Source: Rheinheimera baltica DSM 14885 (GTDB lineage: Bacteria; Pseudomonadota; Gammaproteobacteria; Enterobacterales; Alteromonadaceae). From it: 60,506 nucleotides of DNA. The stretch is taken from positions 1 to 60,506 of the forward strand of contig NZ_AUDG01000021.1 in the NCBI RefSeq assembly GCF_000425345.1, written 5' to 3'. The notes beneath the pieces were generated by a model. It saw only the letters and a list, made by a program, of their open reading frames with translations. It did not search any database and had not been told where the DNA came from. The position numbers were made by a program, and so were the translations under genes. Positions 29,414 to 39,682 of the stretch are shown here, one piece after another. Positions within the stretch are counted from its first letter, which is position 1; each line of letters begins with the position of its first letter.

Positions 29414-30617
29414 GCCGACCTCCTGCAATAGCTTGTTTGCCTTTAAGTCGGACTTCAAAATCGATACGTAGCAATAAGGCTGCCGCAGCGAGCATAATAA
29501 TTAAGCTGCTGCCACCTGAGCTAACAAAGGGCAGTGTCAGGCCTTTTGTCGGTAAGGCCCCCGTTGCAACGCCGATGTTGACGGCCGATTGGAAGCCAAT
29601 CCATACCGCCAATGCATAAGCAAGAAGACCATGAAAGCTCATTTGTTTTGCCAGTGCACGCTGGCCAATCCATAACGCGCGATATACCAACATAAACAAC
29701 ATACACAGCAACACTGTTACACCAATGAAGCCTGTTTCTTCAGCAATAACGGCCAAAATAAAGTCGGTATGTGCTTCAGGCAGATACTCTAGCTTTTGAA
29801 TGCTGTTACCTAATCCCTGACCAAGCCAACCACCACGGCCAAAGGCCATCAACGATTGGGTAAGTTGATAACCACTGCCAAACGGATCAGCCCAGGGATC
29901 CAGAAATGCGGTTACCCGTTTCCAACGATATTCGCTATAGACAATTAACACGCCAATTGACAATAGGCCGGTAAAAATAAGGCTAAAAAACTGCCATAAC
30001 TTGGCGCCGGCTAAAAACAGTAGCGCGACCGAGGTCGCAAACATCACAATAACCGTGCCTAAATCTGGCTGCATTAGTAACAACACGGCAAAGGCAAATA
30101 GCACAATCAAAGGTTTAGCAAAGCCCTTAAAGTTTTCGCGCACTTCTTCATGTTTGCGTACTAAGTAACTTGCTAAATAAACAAAATAGAATAGCTTTGC
30201 TGGCTCAGCAGCCTGCAAACCAATGGGACCAATTGCCAGCCAGCGCGTACTACCATTTACATTTCGGCCAAATAGCAATACCGCCACAAGCAGCGCTAAT
30301 GCAGCAAATAACAACAACATATTACTGTTATGCCACCATTGTACTGGCATATTGAGTACGACTAATCCGACTGAAAGCCCAATACCAAGGTAGACCAGGT
30401 GGCGGATAGTGAAATGGAGCTCGTTGTCGTATAAGCGGGTTGCTACAGGCACCGAAGCACTGGTCACCATCACCACACCTACCGCGACAATCAATAGCAG
30501 TAAGGTTAAAAATAGTTTGTCATATGTCGCATCATCGTCAGCACGCCACCAATTGCGAATACTTTGCATGGGATGTTGTAGCGGTTGCTTTAACGCATGC
30601 AGTGCTAGCTGTTTCAT
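29406..30617 (-). CDS. ftsW: Septal peptidoglycan glycosyltransferase (SEDS)
   Basis: A SEDS-family polymerase of 403 residues with about ten membrane segments. Conserved parts seen: NGSTRWLAIGPIGLQAAEPAK, LMQPDLGTVIVM, EAHTDFILAVIAEETGFIG and PFVSSGGSSLIIMLAA. It works with FtsI (PBP3), encoded upstream in the same cluster, to build the septum. The N-terminal about 38 residues are cytoplasmic and basic. It overlaps murD by 4 bases. Confidence 0.98.
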   Translation of the reverse strand: MKQLALHALKQPLQHPMQSIRNWWRADDDATYDKLFLTLLLLIVAVGVVMVTSASVPVATRLYDNELHFTIRHLVYLGIGLSVGLVVLNMPVQWWHNSNMLLLFAALALLVAVLLFGRNVNGSTRWLAIGPIGLQAAEPAKLFYFVYLASYLVRKHEEVRENFKGFAKPLIVLFAFAVLLLMQPDLGTVIVMFATSVALLFLAGAKLWQFFSLIFTGLLSIGVLIVYSEYRWKRVTAFLDPWADPFGSGYQLTQSLMAFGRGGWLGQGLGNSIQKLEYLPEAHTDFILAVIAEETGFIGVTVLLCMLFMLVYRALWIGQRALAKQMSFHGLLAYALAVWIGFQSAVNIGVATGALPTKGLTLPFVSSGGSSLIIMLAAAALLLRIDFEVRLKGKQAIAGGRHD

Positions 30618-31951
30618 AGCACCTCCGCTTTTACCGCGGCAACGAATTGCTCACCCCGGTCGCTGTAGCTGGTAAACATATCTAAACTGGCACACGCCGG
30701 CGATAGCAACACCATGTCACCTGCTTGCGCTATTTTTGCAGCCTGTTTCACCGCATCGTGTAAGGTTTTAACCTGCACACTATTTTGATGAAGTGAAGCA
30801 ATTGCAGGACCATCTTTACCTAACGTAATAAGGGTTTGCACATCTCGCGTTAGTACCGGTAACAGCTCTGCCATATCGGCGCCTTTGCCATCACCACCAG
30901 CGATAAGAATAAGTTTGCCGGCTACAGAAGCCCGTAAGCCGGCAATAGCAGCAAACGTGGCACCTATATTGGTTGCTTTGGAATCGTTAACCCAGCGCAC
31001 ATTATTTTTTTCTGCCACCAACACACAGCGATGTGGTAACGACTCAAACTGCTTTAACGCTTGCACAATACCGGCACGGCTAGCACCTGCCGCCAATGCC
31101 AGACTGCAAGACACTAAAGCATTAAATTCATTGTGAGCGCCAAAAAGCGTCATCTCACTGACTGGAAGTAGTGGCTCTTTGTCAATCACTATCCAGCGTT
31201 CTCCGTTAAGATCTGCAATACCAAAAGTATTGTCGGCTGGAGTAATACCTAGAGTATGTTCTGCTTGTTCTGGCGTTGTAGCGACATCATCTAAATTAAA
31301 CACCGCCAGATGAGTATGTTGGTACACCCGCTGCTTCGACGCGGTGTAAGCCGCCATAGTGTGGTAGCGGTCAAGATGGTCGGCGCTTACGTTCAAAATA
31401 CAGCTAGCCACGCTATGAAGACTGTAAGTGGTATCCAATTGAAAACTGGATAATTCCAATACAAAGACGTCGGTATCGTGCTGTGCTACCGCATCAAGTA
31501 TTGGTAAACCAATATTGCCAGCCGCTAACGCCTTGACGCCACTGCTTTTTAGCATAGCTTCAACCAGTTTTGTCACGGTAGACTTACCATTTGATCCGGT
31601 AATTGCAATTACTGGCTTGTCGTTAACGCGGGCAAACAACTCGACATCGCCAAGCAATTCGGCGCCCTGAGCAACCGCAAAGCGTATCGCCGGATGTGTA
31701 GGAGACAAGCCCGGACTTAGAACAATCATGTCCATTTTAGCAAGCCGGTTTGCGTCTAGCTCACCCAGATAAATACCGTCTACTTTTTCAGCGGAAATAT
31801 GCTCCAGCCCTGCAGGTTTAGTGCGGCTGTCCATAAGTATTGGCTTAACGCCCATGCTAAGCAAAAAACGCACCGTAGCTAAGCCAGATAAACCTAGCCC
31901 CACTACGGCAATACGTTTTTTCGCTAAATTGTGCATAAGCGCAGTCTTCAT
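30614..31951 (-). CDS. murD: UDP-N-acetylmuramoyl-L-alanine--D-glutamate ligase
   Basis: Adds D-Glu to the growing UDP-MurNAc peptide. I start at the ATG at 31949-31951 (445 residues), 5 bases after the mraY stop, with GAG upstream. An alternative ATG lies 5 codons on. The open frame extends upstream into mraY but that part is not MurD-like. Motifs: IAVVGLGLSGLATVRFL, ATP loop ITGSNGKSTVTKL, ELSSFQLDTTYSL, WVNDSKATNIGATFAAI, and a C-terminal LLSPACASLDMF. Confidence 0.97.
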   Translation of the reverse strand: MKTALMHNLAKKRIAVVGLGLSGLATVRFLLSMGVKPILMDSRTKPAGLEHISAEKVDGIYLGELDANRLAKMDMIVLSPGLSPTHPAIRFAVAQGAELLGDVELFARVNDKPVIAITGSNGKSTVTKLVEAMLKSSGVKALAAGNIGLPILDAVAQHDTDVFVLELSSFQLDTTYSLHSVASCILNVSADHLDRYHTMAAYTASKQRVYQHTHLAVFNLDDVATTPEQAEHTLGITPADNTFGIADLNGERWIVIDKEPLLPVSEMTLFGAHNEFNALVSCSLALAAGASRAGIVQALKQFESLPHRCVLVAEKNNVRWVNDSKATNIGATFAAIAGLRASVAGKLILIAGGDGKGADMAELLPVLTRDVQTLITLGKDGPAIASLHQNSVQVKTLHDAVKQAAKIAQAGDMVLLSPACASLDMFTSYSDRGEQFVAAVKAEVL

Positions 31952-31956
31952 CGTAA

Positions 31957-33039
31957 TTATCTCAGCTTCAGGGTGGCTAGGCCAACCAGCACAAAGATGA
32001 TCGATAAGATCCAAAAGCGCACGATAACACGTGGCTCCGGCCAACCTTTTAACTCATAGTGATGGTGAATGGGCGCCATGCGAAAAATACGCTGGCCGCG
32101 CAGTTTGTATGATCCCACTTGTAAAATCACCGACAGTGTTTCCATAACAAAAACACCGCCCATGATAAACAGCACGATTTCCTGACGCACCAGGATAGCA
32201 ATTACACCCAGTACTGCTCCCAGAGCAAGTGAGCCAACATCGCCCATAAACACTTGCGCTGGATAAGTGTTAAACCAAAGGAAACCCAGCCCGGCACCAA
32301 TCAGCGCCGCACACACCACTACCAGCTCACTGGCGTGGGGCAGATAAGGGATATTTAGGTAACCGGAAAAATTAACGTTACCGCTAACATAAGCAATTAT
32401 GGCAAAAGCCGAGGCCACCATGATGGTTGGCACTATGGCTAAACCATCAAGACCATCGGTTAGGTTTACGGCATTGCTGGTACCCACAATAACGAAATAA
32501 CTCAGAGCCAAAAATAGCAAGCCAAGTTGCGGCATAACGTCTTTTAAAAACGGCACCAGAAGGGCTGTTTCAGCAGGTCGTTCAGCAGTGAAATACAAAA
32601 ACGCCGCCGTTATAATGGCAAAGAGCGACTGCCAGAAGTACTTCCAACGTGCAATTAAGCCCTTAGGATCTTTACGGATAACTTTACGGTAATCGTCTAC
32701 AAAGCCTATCCAGCCGAAACTCACCAGAACAAACAGCACAACCCAAACATATTTATTTTCCAGGTTGGCCCAGAATAATGTGCTTAGCAACACTGAGCCT
32801 AAAATGAGTAAACCACCCATTGTTGGCGTGCCTTTTTTCGAGAAATGGCTTTCGGGGCCATCGCCACGCACTACCTGTCCAATTTGCATGCGCTGCAAGC
32901 GGGCAATTAATTTAGGGCCTAAATACAGGCTTAATAATAACGAGGTTAAAATACCCAGAATGGCGCGGAACGTCAGATAACTGAATACATTAAAAAAGCT
33001 GAAGTATTGGGTTAAATACTCGGCCAACCAAACTAGCAT
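31957..33039 (-). CDS. mraY: Phospho-MurNAc-pentapeptide translocase
   Basis: Makes lipid I from undecaprenyl phosphate. The 360-residue protein has about ten membrane segments and begins [20 protein letters not shown]. Active-site blocks are [51 protein letters not shown] and [14 protein letters not shown]. It overlaps murF by 7 bases. Confidence 0.98.
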   Translation of the reverse strand: MLVWLAEYLTQYFSFFNVFSYLTFRAILGILTSLLLSLYLGPKLIARLQRMQIGQVVRGDGPESHFSKKGTPTMGGLLILGSVLLSTLFWANLENKYVWVVLFVLVSFGWIGFVDDYRKVIRKDPKGLIARWKYFWQSLFAIITAAFLYFTAERPAETALLVPFLKDVMPQLGLLFLALSYFVIVGTSNAVNLTDGLDGLAIVPTIMVASAFAIIAYVSGNVNFSGYLNIPYLPHASELVVVCAALIGAGLGFLWFNTYPAQVFMGDVGSLALGAVLGVIAILVRQEIVLFIMGGVFVMETLSVILQVGSYKLRGQRIFRMAPIHHHYELKGWPEPRVIVRFWILSIIFVLVGLATLKLR

Positions 33040-34409
33040 GGGCTACTCTCCTGCTGACAACTTTCTAGCAAGTCCTGTACTACTAATTCCATTTTCGCAC
33101 TACGCGAGCCTTTCACTAGCAAGGTAACTTCCTGGTGCTCTGATACCAGTGGCAACAAACGCTGTAACAACGCCTGACGCGAACTGAAATGTGCCCCTTG
33201 TCCGTTAAACAAGTCACTGGCGCTCTGAGATAACACGCCGAGGGTGAACAACAGATTAATACCCGCTTTTTTTGCGTATAAACCAATTTCTTCGTGATAA
33301 ACACGAGCGTCAGCACCCAGCTCAGCCATATCGCCAAGAACCAACACCTGATAACCAGCATAAGACGCTAACAAATCAATGGCCGCCTTAACTGACTCAA
33401 CATTTGCATTGTAAGTGTCATCAATTAATCGTAAATGTGGGCTTACCATTCTAACGTTGGTTCGGCCTTTAACTGCCTGCATCTGTGCTAAACCCAGCTG
33501 AACATCTGATAAGCTAGCACCAACGGTAAGACACGCAGCAGCCGCCGCCAGAGCATTAGCAACATTGTGCTTGCCGGGAATCGTTAACTGAATAAATTTA
33601 CGTCCTTTGGGGCTCACCAACTCAAAACCGGCGCAACCTGAGCCGTCTAGCGCAATATCCTCAGCGTAATAGTCTGTTGCAACGTTGGCAGAAAACTGCA
33701 ATACCTGTTTACCCTCTAAGCGGCGTAACCAGTAGCCGCTATACTCACTCTCAGCCGGAATGATGGCAACACCTTCAGCGGAGACAGCATTAAATATTTC
33801 GCCTTTAGCCCGGGCGACACCATACACATCACCAAACCCTTCCAAATGTGATGGCGCAACATTGGTAATAATGGCCACATCCGGCTTAGCCAAGGAGGTA
33901 GTGTAAGCAATTTCTCCCTGGTGGTTAGCACCCAGCTCTAACACAGCAAAGTCGTGTTTTGCCGTCAATCTGAGGAGAGTAAGTGGTACACCGATGTCGT
34001 TATTAAAGTTGCCCTGCGTTGCCAACACCTGCCCCTGACGAACAAGAATGGCAGCGATCATTTCTTTTACTGTGGTTTTACCCGCGCTACCGGTTACGGC
34101 AATCGTTTTTGGTGCAAGTCGGGTTTTAATCGCACTCGCTAATTGTCCAAGTGCTAAGCGAGTATCTTTAACAATAATTTGCGGTATATCGACATCAACC
34201 GCATGCTCTACCACCACAGCATTGGCGCCTTTCGCTTTTACTTCAGCTACAAAAGCGCTGCCATCGAAATTAGGCCCTTTAAGCGCAATAAACAGATCAT
34301 TTTCAGCAATTACACGGCTGTCAGTGCTAACGTTATTAATACTGACATTATGCCCGGTTAAGTTACCGTCCAATATTAAGGCAATTTCGGCGCAATTAAG
34401 CGGTATCAT
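33033..34409 (-). CDS. murF: UDP-MurNAc-tripeptide--D-alanyl-D-alanine ligase
   Basis: Adds D-Ala-D-Ala (from DdlB) to complete the pentapeptide. 458 residues: ATP loop [14 protein letters not shown] near 106-119, [28 protein letters not shown], and [17 protein letters not shown]. It overlaps murE by 4 bases and mraY by 7. Confidence 0.98.
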   Translation of the reverse strand: MIPLNCAEIALILDGNLTGHNVSINNVSTDSRVIAENDLFIALKGPNFDGSAFVAEVKAKGANAVVVEHAVDVDIPQIIVKDTRLALGQLASAIKTRLAPKTIAVTGSAGKTTVKEMIAAILVRQGQVLATQGNFNNDIGVPLTLLRLTAKHDFAVLELGANHQGEIAYTTSLAKPDVAIITNVAPSHLEGFGDVYGVARAKGEIFNAVSAEGVAIIPAESEYSGYWLRRLEGKQVLQFSANVATDYYAEDIALDGSGCAGFELVSPKGRKFIQLTIPGKHNVANALAAAAACLTVGASLSDVQLGLAQMQAVKGRTNVRMVSPHLRLIDDTYNANVESVKAAIDLLASYAGYQVLVLGDMAELGADARVYHEEIGLYAKKAGINLLFTLGVLSQSASDLFNGQGAHFSSRQALLQRLLPLVSEHQEVTLLVKGSRSAKMELVVQDLLESCQQESSPC

Positions 34410-35863
34410 GCTGACATCTCCGTAATGAGTTGACGCAGATAGGCGCGCTCATCGTATTGCCGATGTTCAGCGCCAATAATTTGCACGGTTTCATGCCCTT
34501 TGCCTGCAATTAGCACAATATCACCCGGCTGCGCACTGATCAGCGCTAATTTAATGGCACGTTGACGATCGGGTTCAATGGTATAACTACCATCTGGGCT
34601 CATGCCTGACGCAATTTCGTCACAAATGGCAAGCACATCTTCACTGCGTGGATTGTCTGCAGTGATCACAACATGGTCTGCATACAACTCCGCAATCTGG
34701 CCCATAATTGGCCTTTTACCTCTGTCACGATCTCCACCACAGCCAAACACACACCAAAGGTGTTTTTTGCAATGCAACCGTAAAGACTGCAACGCTTGCT
34801 GCAACGCATCTGGCGTATGGGCGTAGTCAACAACAGCCATAAAATGCTGCGAAAACATGAACTTTTCCATGCGCCCAGGTACCGATTGCAAGTTACGGCT
34901 TGCTGCGACCAGCGTGGTTAAGTCGTATCCCAACACTAACATTGTGGTCATCGCTGCCAGTACATTTTGAATATTAAATTCACCCAGTAACGGCAGAGTG
35001 AAATTATACTCCGTGGTGTGGCTGCTCAGCTGTAATTGGTAGCCTGACTCTGTTGGCATGACATCCGAATACGCCAGAAAACGGCTAAAACCGTGACAAT
35101 CTTCTGCTTTGCCATAAGCCCATACCGGTAATTCACTTTGCGCAGCCAATTTACAACCAAACGGGTCAGACACATTAACAACCGTTGCTCTGCAGTACTG
35201 TGGTGTGAATAACATTGCTTTTGCAGCGCCGTACTCTGCCATTGAGCCGTGATAATCCAAATGATCACGGGTCAGGTTGGTAAATACGGCAACATCGAAC
35301 AGTAAACCGGCTACACGTTGCTGTACCAAAGCATGAGACGACACTTCCATCGCGACTAACTTGGTTTTATCAGTTGTGCAAAGCGCCAAAATACGTTGAA
35401 TGTCTACATAATGCGGTGTGGTATTGGGAAGTGGCGTCAACGAACTGCAGTGGCCATATCCCAGTGTTCCAATTACCGCCGCTTTTTGTGCCAACTGCTC
35501 GGCCAGTTGATTTACAAAAAATGCGGTGCTTGATTTACCATTAGTCCCGGTAATTCCAACAAGCTGTAAATGACGCGCTGGTTGCTGATAAAAGCTGGCC
35601 GCCAACGCTGGCAGAAGCTGCATTAGATCAGGTACAACCAGCACTCTGGCGTCGTTATACTCACCCTCATCTGTGAGCACCAGCGCCGCGCCTTGCAACA
35701 GAGCTTGCGATATAAACTCTTTGCCATGGCTATGTATGCCGGGTAGGGCTAAAAACACATCATTGGCGCCCACTTTTCGACTATCCAGCTGCAATTGATT
35801 TAGCGAACAGTCGGGGGCCGCACTACCATATAATCCTAACCAGGCTTTACTGTTAACCGGCAT
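34406..35863 (-). CDS. murE: UDP-MurNAc-L-Ala-D-Glu--meso-diaminopimelate ligase
   Basis: Adds the third residue of the stem peptide. I take the ATG at 35861-35863 (485 residues), preceded by GGAG; the open frame adds 9 residues inside ftsI. ATP loop GITGTNGKSSTAFFVNQ, then ATTMLVL...SVPGRMEKF, DYAHTPDALQQAL and the meso-DAP-specificity type motif DNPRSED. The DNPR pattern supports meso-diaminopimelate, not lysine, in the stem peptide. It overlaps ftsI by 11 bases and murF by 4. Confidence 0.97.
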   Translation of the reverse strand: MPVNSKAWLGLYGSAAPDCSLNQLQLDSRKVGANDVFLALPGIHSHGKEFISQALLQGAALVLTDEGEYNDARVLVVPDLMQLLPALAASFYQQPARHLQLVGITGTNGKSSTAFFVNQLAEQLAQKAAVIGTLGYGHCSSLTPLPNTTPHYVDIQRILALCTTDKTKLVAMEVSSHALVQQRVAGLLFDVAVFTNLTRDHLDYHGSMAEYGAAKAMLFTPQYCRATVVNVSDPFGCKLAAQSELPVWAYGKAEDCHGFSRFLAYSDVMPTESGYQLQLSSHTTEYNFTLPLLGEFNIQNVLAAMTTMLVLGYDLTTLVAASRNLQSVPGRMEKFMFSQHFMAVVDYAHTPDALQQALQSLRLHCKKHLWCVFGCGGDRDRGKRPIMGQIAELYADHVVITADNPRSEDVLAICDEIASGMSPDGSYTIEPDRQRAIKLALISAQPGDIVLIAGKGHETVQIIGAEHRQYDERAYLRQLITEMSA

Positions 35864-37604
35864 GGCGATCTCCTGCAAGTGCGGAAACACGAGGCTGGCT
35901 TGCTGCGTCTGGTGTCAGATTCAACAGCTGTAACGTCGCACCCATAATGTTGGCAAATACTGGCGCCGCAATTTCGCCGCCATGATAAAAATCACCCGCA
36001 GGTTCGTTTATCACCACGACACAAGCAATTTTTGGATTTGAAATCGGCCCTACGCCAGCAAAAGATGCGACATAGTCCTCGCCATAGCCGCCTGCAATCG
36101 CCTTACGAGCTGTGCCTGTTTTACCGCCAACACGAAAGCCTTTTACCTGTCCTTTAGTTGCTGTGCCGCCAGGTAGAATATTCGCTTCCATCATCTCCAA
36201 CATTGCAGCAGCATACTTTGCATCTAGCACCTGCTCAGCCGGGAATGACTCGTTATTTTTTAGAATGGTCAGCGGCATACTCTTTCCGCCATTGGCCATG
36301 GTGGCATAAACCCGGGCCAACTGCGCGGCGGTTACTGACAAGCCATAGCCAAAAGACAAAGTAGCCCGTTCATGATCTGACCAACGGTTGCGGTGGCTCA
36401 ACATGCCGCTACTTTCGCCGTTTAAGCCAAGACCAGTGTCCACACCCAATCCCATGTTAGCGTACAGGCTTAACACATGCTCTACTGACATTGACAACAC
36501 CAGTTTGCTTACGCCCACATTACTGGAGCGCTGAATAATACCTGTTAAATCAAGAACCTTATTGTTTACACCATCGCGTACCCAACTGCCTCCAACACGG
36601 ATATACCCAGGATTAGTATCAACATGCGCATCTAATGACGTTGCACCAAATTCTAATGCACTAAGTACCGCCAACGGTTTCATCGTTGAGCCCGGTTCAA
36701 ACGTATCGGTAATAGCCCGATTGCGAAATAAATAGGTGGGTGTGTTACCTCGGTTATTGGGGTTAAATGATGGGCTATTTACCATCGCCAGCACTTCACC
36801 TGTTTGTACATCAACCACCACTGCAGAGCCAGAGGTTGCGCCGTAAGACAATACGGCCTTTTTCAATTCACGGTAAGTCACCGTTTGAATACGTTGGTCA
36901 ATGCTCAACTGTAAATTACCGGGTTCGCGTGCTTGTGCTCGTTCTAACACCTCTATTTCACGGCCTTTGGCGTCTTTACGAAATACTTTACGTCCGGCGG
37001 TGCCCGTTAAGAGCTCGTCATAACGCTTCTCAATGCCCTCTACGCCGACATCGTCAACATTAGTAAACCCAATAAGCTGTGCAGTAACTTCGCCAGCAGG
37101 ATAGTAGCGACGCGATTCCTGGCGGAAGTATATGCCCGGTACTTTAAGTTTTTTGACGTATTCCACTACGGCTGGATTGACCTGGCGTTGCAGGTAAACA
37201 AACCGTCGCTGCGGATTATCGCCAATTTTGTCTAGCAGTTGTGCCGGCGTCATTTGCAAAATGTCAGCTAGTGCATACCAGCGTCGTTCATCTGTACTGG
37301 CGTGGCGCTCAATAACTACTTTAGGATCAGCCCAGATGGCTTCAACCGGAATACTAATCGCCAGCTCTTCACCGTTGCGGTCGGTAATCATGCCTCGCAT
37401 TACGGTGTCAGCTTCTACCCTTAGGCTGCGCATGTCGCCCTGGCTAACCAGCATATCGGGCTCTACCACCTGCAACCAGGCAGCACGCACCACTAAGGCC
37501 GTAAATACGCCCGCCAGACTCAGCAACACAAAAGCAAAACGCCATCCCAGTACTGACGGCACCGTTCTGGCTTTTGCTTGAGGTACTTTCTTTTCCCTGT
37601 TCAT
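35853..37604 (-). CDS. ftsI: Septal transpeptidase PBP3
   Basis: A class B penicillin-binding protein of 583 residues that crosslinks septal peptidoglycan with FtsW. One N-terminal membrane anchor lies at about 22-45. A dimerisation/pedestal domain follows (YYPAGEVTAQLIGFTN, GVEGIEKRYDELLTG). The transpeptidase domain has the serine motif FEPGSTMKPL, RSSNVG and KTGTARK. The C-terminus lies over the murE start. It overlaps ftsL by 4 bases. Confidence 0.98.
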   Translation of the reverse strand: MNREKKVPQAKARTVPSVLGWRFAFVLLSLAGVFTALVVRAAWLQVVEPDMLVSQGDMRSLRVEADTVMRGMITDRNGEELAISIPVEAIWADPKVVIERHASTDERRWYALADILQMTPAQLLDKIGDNPQRRFVYLQRQVNPAVVEYVKKLKVPGIYFRQESRRYYPAGEVTAQLIGFTNVDDVGVEGIEKRYDELLTGTAGRKVFRKDAKGREIEVLERAQAREPGNLQLSIDQRIQTVTYRELKKAVLSYGATSGSAVVVDVQTGEVLAMVNSPSFNPNNRGNTPTYLFRNRAITDTFEPGSTMKPLAVLSALEFGATSLDAHVDTNPGYIRVGGSWVRDGVNNKVLDLTGIIQRSSNVGVSKLVLSMSVEHVLSLYANMGLGVDTGLGLNGESSGMLSHRNRWSDHERATLSFGYGLSVTAAQLARVYATMANGGKSMPLTILKNNESFPAEQVLDAKYAAAMLEMMEANILPGGTATKGQVKGFRVGGKTGTARKAIAGGYGEDYVASFAGVGPISNPKIACVVVINEPAGDFYHGGEIAAPVFANIMGATLQLLNLTPDAASQPRVSALAGDRHAG

Positions 37605-37909
37605 GGTACAGTTACCGCGATATCACGCTCACCAGACGGGCGTAACATCTGTAAACGGTTGCGGGCGATATCTTCAACCCGACTATGCTCAGCCAACGCA
37701 CGCTGCTCTAACACTAAATTGCGCCATTCAATATCTAACTGGTCGCGCTGCTGATATAACGTGTCTTGTGCAATAGTAAGCTGACGGTTTAAATGAGCGA
37801 AATGCACCACAATTAAAGCCGATACAACGCAGGCCAATAGCAGTAAAACCACCCAGCCATGCTGGCGCCAGTCTTGTGCAATGAGGCGGTGCAGGCTAAT
37901 ACTACTCAT
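37601..37909 (-). CDS. ftsL: Divisome protein FtsL
   Basis: A bitopic 102-residue protein: short cytoplasmic N-terminus, membrane helix [19 protein letters not shown] at about 19-37, then a heptad-rich coiled coil ([20 protein letters not shown]) that pairs with FtsB, ending [16 protein letters not shown] start at the ATG at 37907-37909; the open frame extends 30 codons into rsmH but that part is not FtsL-like. It overlaps rsmH by 8 bases and ftsI by 4. Confidence 0.94.
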   Translation of the reverse strand: MSSISLHRLIAQDWRQHGWVVLLLLACVVSALIVVHFAHLNRQLTIAQDTLYQQRDQLDIEWRNLVLEQRALAEHSRVEDIARNRLQMLRPSGERDIAVTVP

Positions 37910-38846
37910 GGCTCTGCTTTTGCGCGATGCGAAGCACGGCACTGCGTGCTCGCGGGTTAGCCAATAGCTCTTGCTCTGACGGCATAATCGCTTTACCAAT
38001 CAGTTTGAGCTCAGTACGTTGATTCATTTGTGCCGCAGTTAGCGGAATACCACGCGGTATTGGCTCACCTTTGGAGTAACGGCGCATAAATTGTTTTACG
38101 AGGCGATCCTCCAACGAGTGGAAGCTGATTACAACCAACCTGCCGCCTGGTTTTAACACCTGCATAGCGGCATGCAAAGCTTGGTTTACTTGCTCCAGCT
38201 CACTGTTAATATAAATACGAATAGCCTGGAAGCTGCGGGTGGCCGGGTGTTTTTTCTCTTTATTACTTTTTGGCACAGTGTCACTAATTAGCTTTGCTAA
38301 CTGAGCGGTACGGGTTAAAGCCGTCTCGACACGGGCAGCAACTATGGCTTGCGCAATACGCCAGGCAAATTTCTCCTCACCATATTCACGCAAAACAAAA
38401 CTGATATCCTCAACGTCGGCCTTGGCTAACCAATCTGCAGCACTCATACCTGAGCTGGGATCCATGCGCATGTCTAATGGACCATCGCGCATAAAACTAA
38501 AGCCTCGATCTGCGTCGTCAAGCTGTGGGGATGACACACCAAGATCAAGTAAAATACCGTCCAATGCACCGTTGATGTGCAGTTGTTCAGCAATCGTTGC
38601 CAGGGCGGCAAAGGGGCTGTGTGTGATATGAAAACGACTATCGGTTTTAAACATCTCGGCAGCAGCTATCGCGGTGGGGTCGCGATCTATAGCAAACAAC
38701 CGGCCATTGGTACCCAGTAACGCCAATATGGCACGACTGTGGCCGCCACGGCCAAAAGTACCGTCCAAATAACAGCCGTCAGGCTTTATCGCTAAGCCTT
38801 CTAATGCTTCTTCGAGCAAAACTGAAATATGCGCCGATGCGTTCAT
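37902..38846 (-). CDS. rsmH: 16S rRNA m4C1402 N4-methyltransferase
   Basis: Methylates N4 of C1402 in 16S rRNA; RsmI, encoded at 48629-49480, methylates the 2'-O of the same base. 314 residues with SAM motif [45 protein letters not shown] and [16 protein letters not shown]. The start codon follows the mraZ stop without a gap. Confidence 0.98.
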   Translation of the reverse strand: MNASAHISVLLEEALEGLAIKPDGCYLDGTFGRGGHSRAILALLGTNGRLFAIDRDPTAIAAAEMFKTDSRFHITHSPFAALATIAEQLHINGALDGILLDLGVSSPQLDDADRGFSFMRDGPLDMRMDPSSGMSAADWLAKADVEDISFVLREYGEEKFAWRIAQAIVAARVETALTRTAQLAKLISDTVPKSNKEKKHPATRSFQAIRIYINSELEQVNQALHAAMQVLKPGGRLVVISFHSLEDRLVKQFMRRYSKGEPIPRGIPLTAAQMNQRTELKLIGKAIMPSEQELLANPRARSAVLRIAQKQSHE

Positions 38847-39311
38847 TTACAGTATAAAATCCTGTAATCGATCTGATAGCTCCACTTCTCCGGCTTGAGC
38901 CTGTTCCAATGCAATATCTGCAGCTAGACGGTCATGCCAGGTTGTTTCGTCCCAGATTTCAAATTTGTTTAATTGGCCAACCAGACGGATACCTTTACTT
39001 AGGCCTGCGTGTTGACGCAGTAGTGCAGGCAATAATATACGCCCGCTTTTATCCATATCGCAGTCAGCAGCGTTGCCCAGTAGAACGCGTTGCAACCTGC
39101 GTTCTTGAGGGTTAAAACTGGATAAGCGTTTGAGTTTTTCTTCTATTTCTTCCCACTCAGCCAGCGGATATAACAATAAGCAGGGATCATGAATATCTAC
39201 AGTACAAACCAGGTGCCCCTGACAATCAGACAGCAGAAATTCACGGTAGCGCGCGGGTAGCGCTAACCGTCCTTTCTCGTCCAGTGTCAACGTAAATGAG
39301 CCACGAAACAT
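38847..39311 (-). CDS. mraZ: MraZ transcriptional regulator of the dcw cluster
   Basis: A 154-residue protein made of two AbrB-like half-domains, each with the DxxxR signature ([14 protein letters not shown] near 10-23 and [14 protein letters not shown] near 86-99). It forms a ring that binds TGGGN direct repeats and represses its own promoter. Such repeats are present upstream at 39354-39388. First gene of the dcw cluster. Confidence 0.97.
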   Translation of the reverse strand: MFRGSFTLTLDEKGRLALPARYREFLLSDCQGHLVCTVDIHDPCLLLYPLAEWEEIEEKLKRLSSFNPQERRLQRVLLGNAADCDMDKSGRILLPALLRQHAGLSKGIRLVGQLNKFEIWDETTWHDRLAADIALEQAQAGEVELSDRLQDFIL

Positions 39312-39353
39312 AAGCTTCCTGTGCGATAAAATTTAGCTTTAGTTTGTCGGTAA

Positions 39354-39388
39354 TTCCAAAATGATCCACTATTACCCACAAATCCCCA
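39354..39388 (-). promoter_or_regulatory. Four MraZ boxes at 10-bp spacing
   Basis: Reading the minus strand: TGGGG (39388-39384), TGGGT (39378-39374), TGGAT (39368-39364), TGGAA (39358-39354), each separated by exactly 5 bases. The first two match the known TGGGN consensus, the last two are TGGA variants. They begin just downstream of the -10 of the promoter at 39398-39427, suited to repression of the whole dcw operon. Confidence 0.85.
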
Positions 39389-39397
39389 CAACGATAC

Positions 39398-39427
39398 AGT
39401 TTAGGGTGCAGGTTTAGCCATTGTCAA
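39398..39427 (-). promoter_or_regulatory. Main dcw promoter (Pmra)
   Basis: On the minus strand a perfect -35 TTGACA (39427-39422), an 18-base spacer and -10 TAAACT (39403-39398). Transcription would start near 39391, at the edge of the MraZ boxes, about 80 bases before the mraZ ATG. Confidence 0.8.
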
Positions 39428-39591
39428 GGTAAAAACTGATGGATTGATCGATTGCGAACACAGTAAAAATAAGCGCTGCAGCAAAGGTGATGATTTTGGT
39501 GGGAAAAAGTGGAGGCAGATCAAAAGCGATACAAAATAGCCCTGTTTTTATGTACAGCACTTAACTTTCTGCTGGTTTTTTCTGCACTAAC

Positions 39592-39621
39592 TTGCCAACA
39601 TGGAATAAATTATTCAATACT
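39592..39621 (+). promoter_or_regulatory. Putative promoter of the RpiR-type regulator with operator in its spacer
   Basis: TTGCCA (39592-39597), 18-base spacer, AATACT (39616-39621). The spacer is filled by GGAATAAATTATTCA (39602-39616), whose core GAATAA-A-TTATTC is a perfect palindrome. It matches 12 of 15 positions of the near-palindrome at 43139-43153. A weaker half-match, ending AAATTATTGC, is at 39636-39650. This is the expected place for self-repression. Inference from pattern; the region is AT-rich. Confidence 0.5.
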
Positions 39622-39682
39622 GAATACAAGCTTTAATAACAAATTATTGCTATTACCGCTAGCCGGTACAGGACTTTCATCA

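Noticed and set aside
39509..39682. GTG start adding 58 residues with a hydrophobic stretch to the RpiR-type regulator
   Set aside because: The family begins near the ATG at 39683, and the extension would place the proposed promoter and operator inside the coding region.
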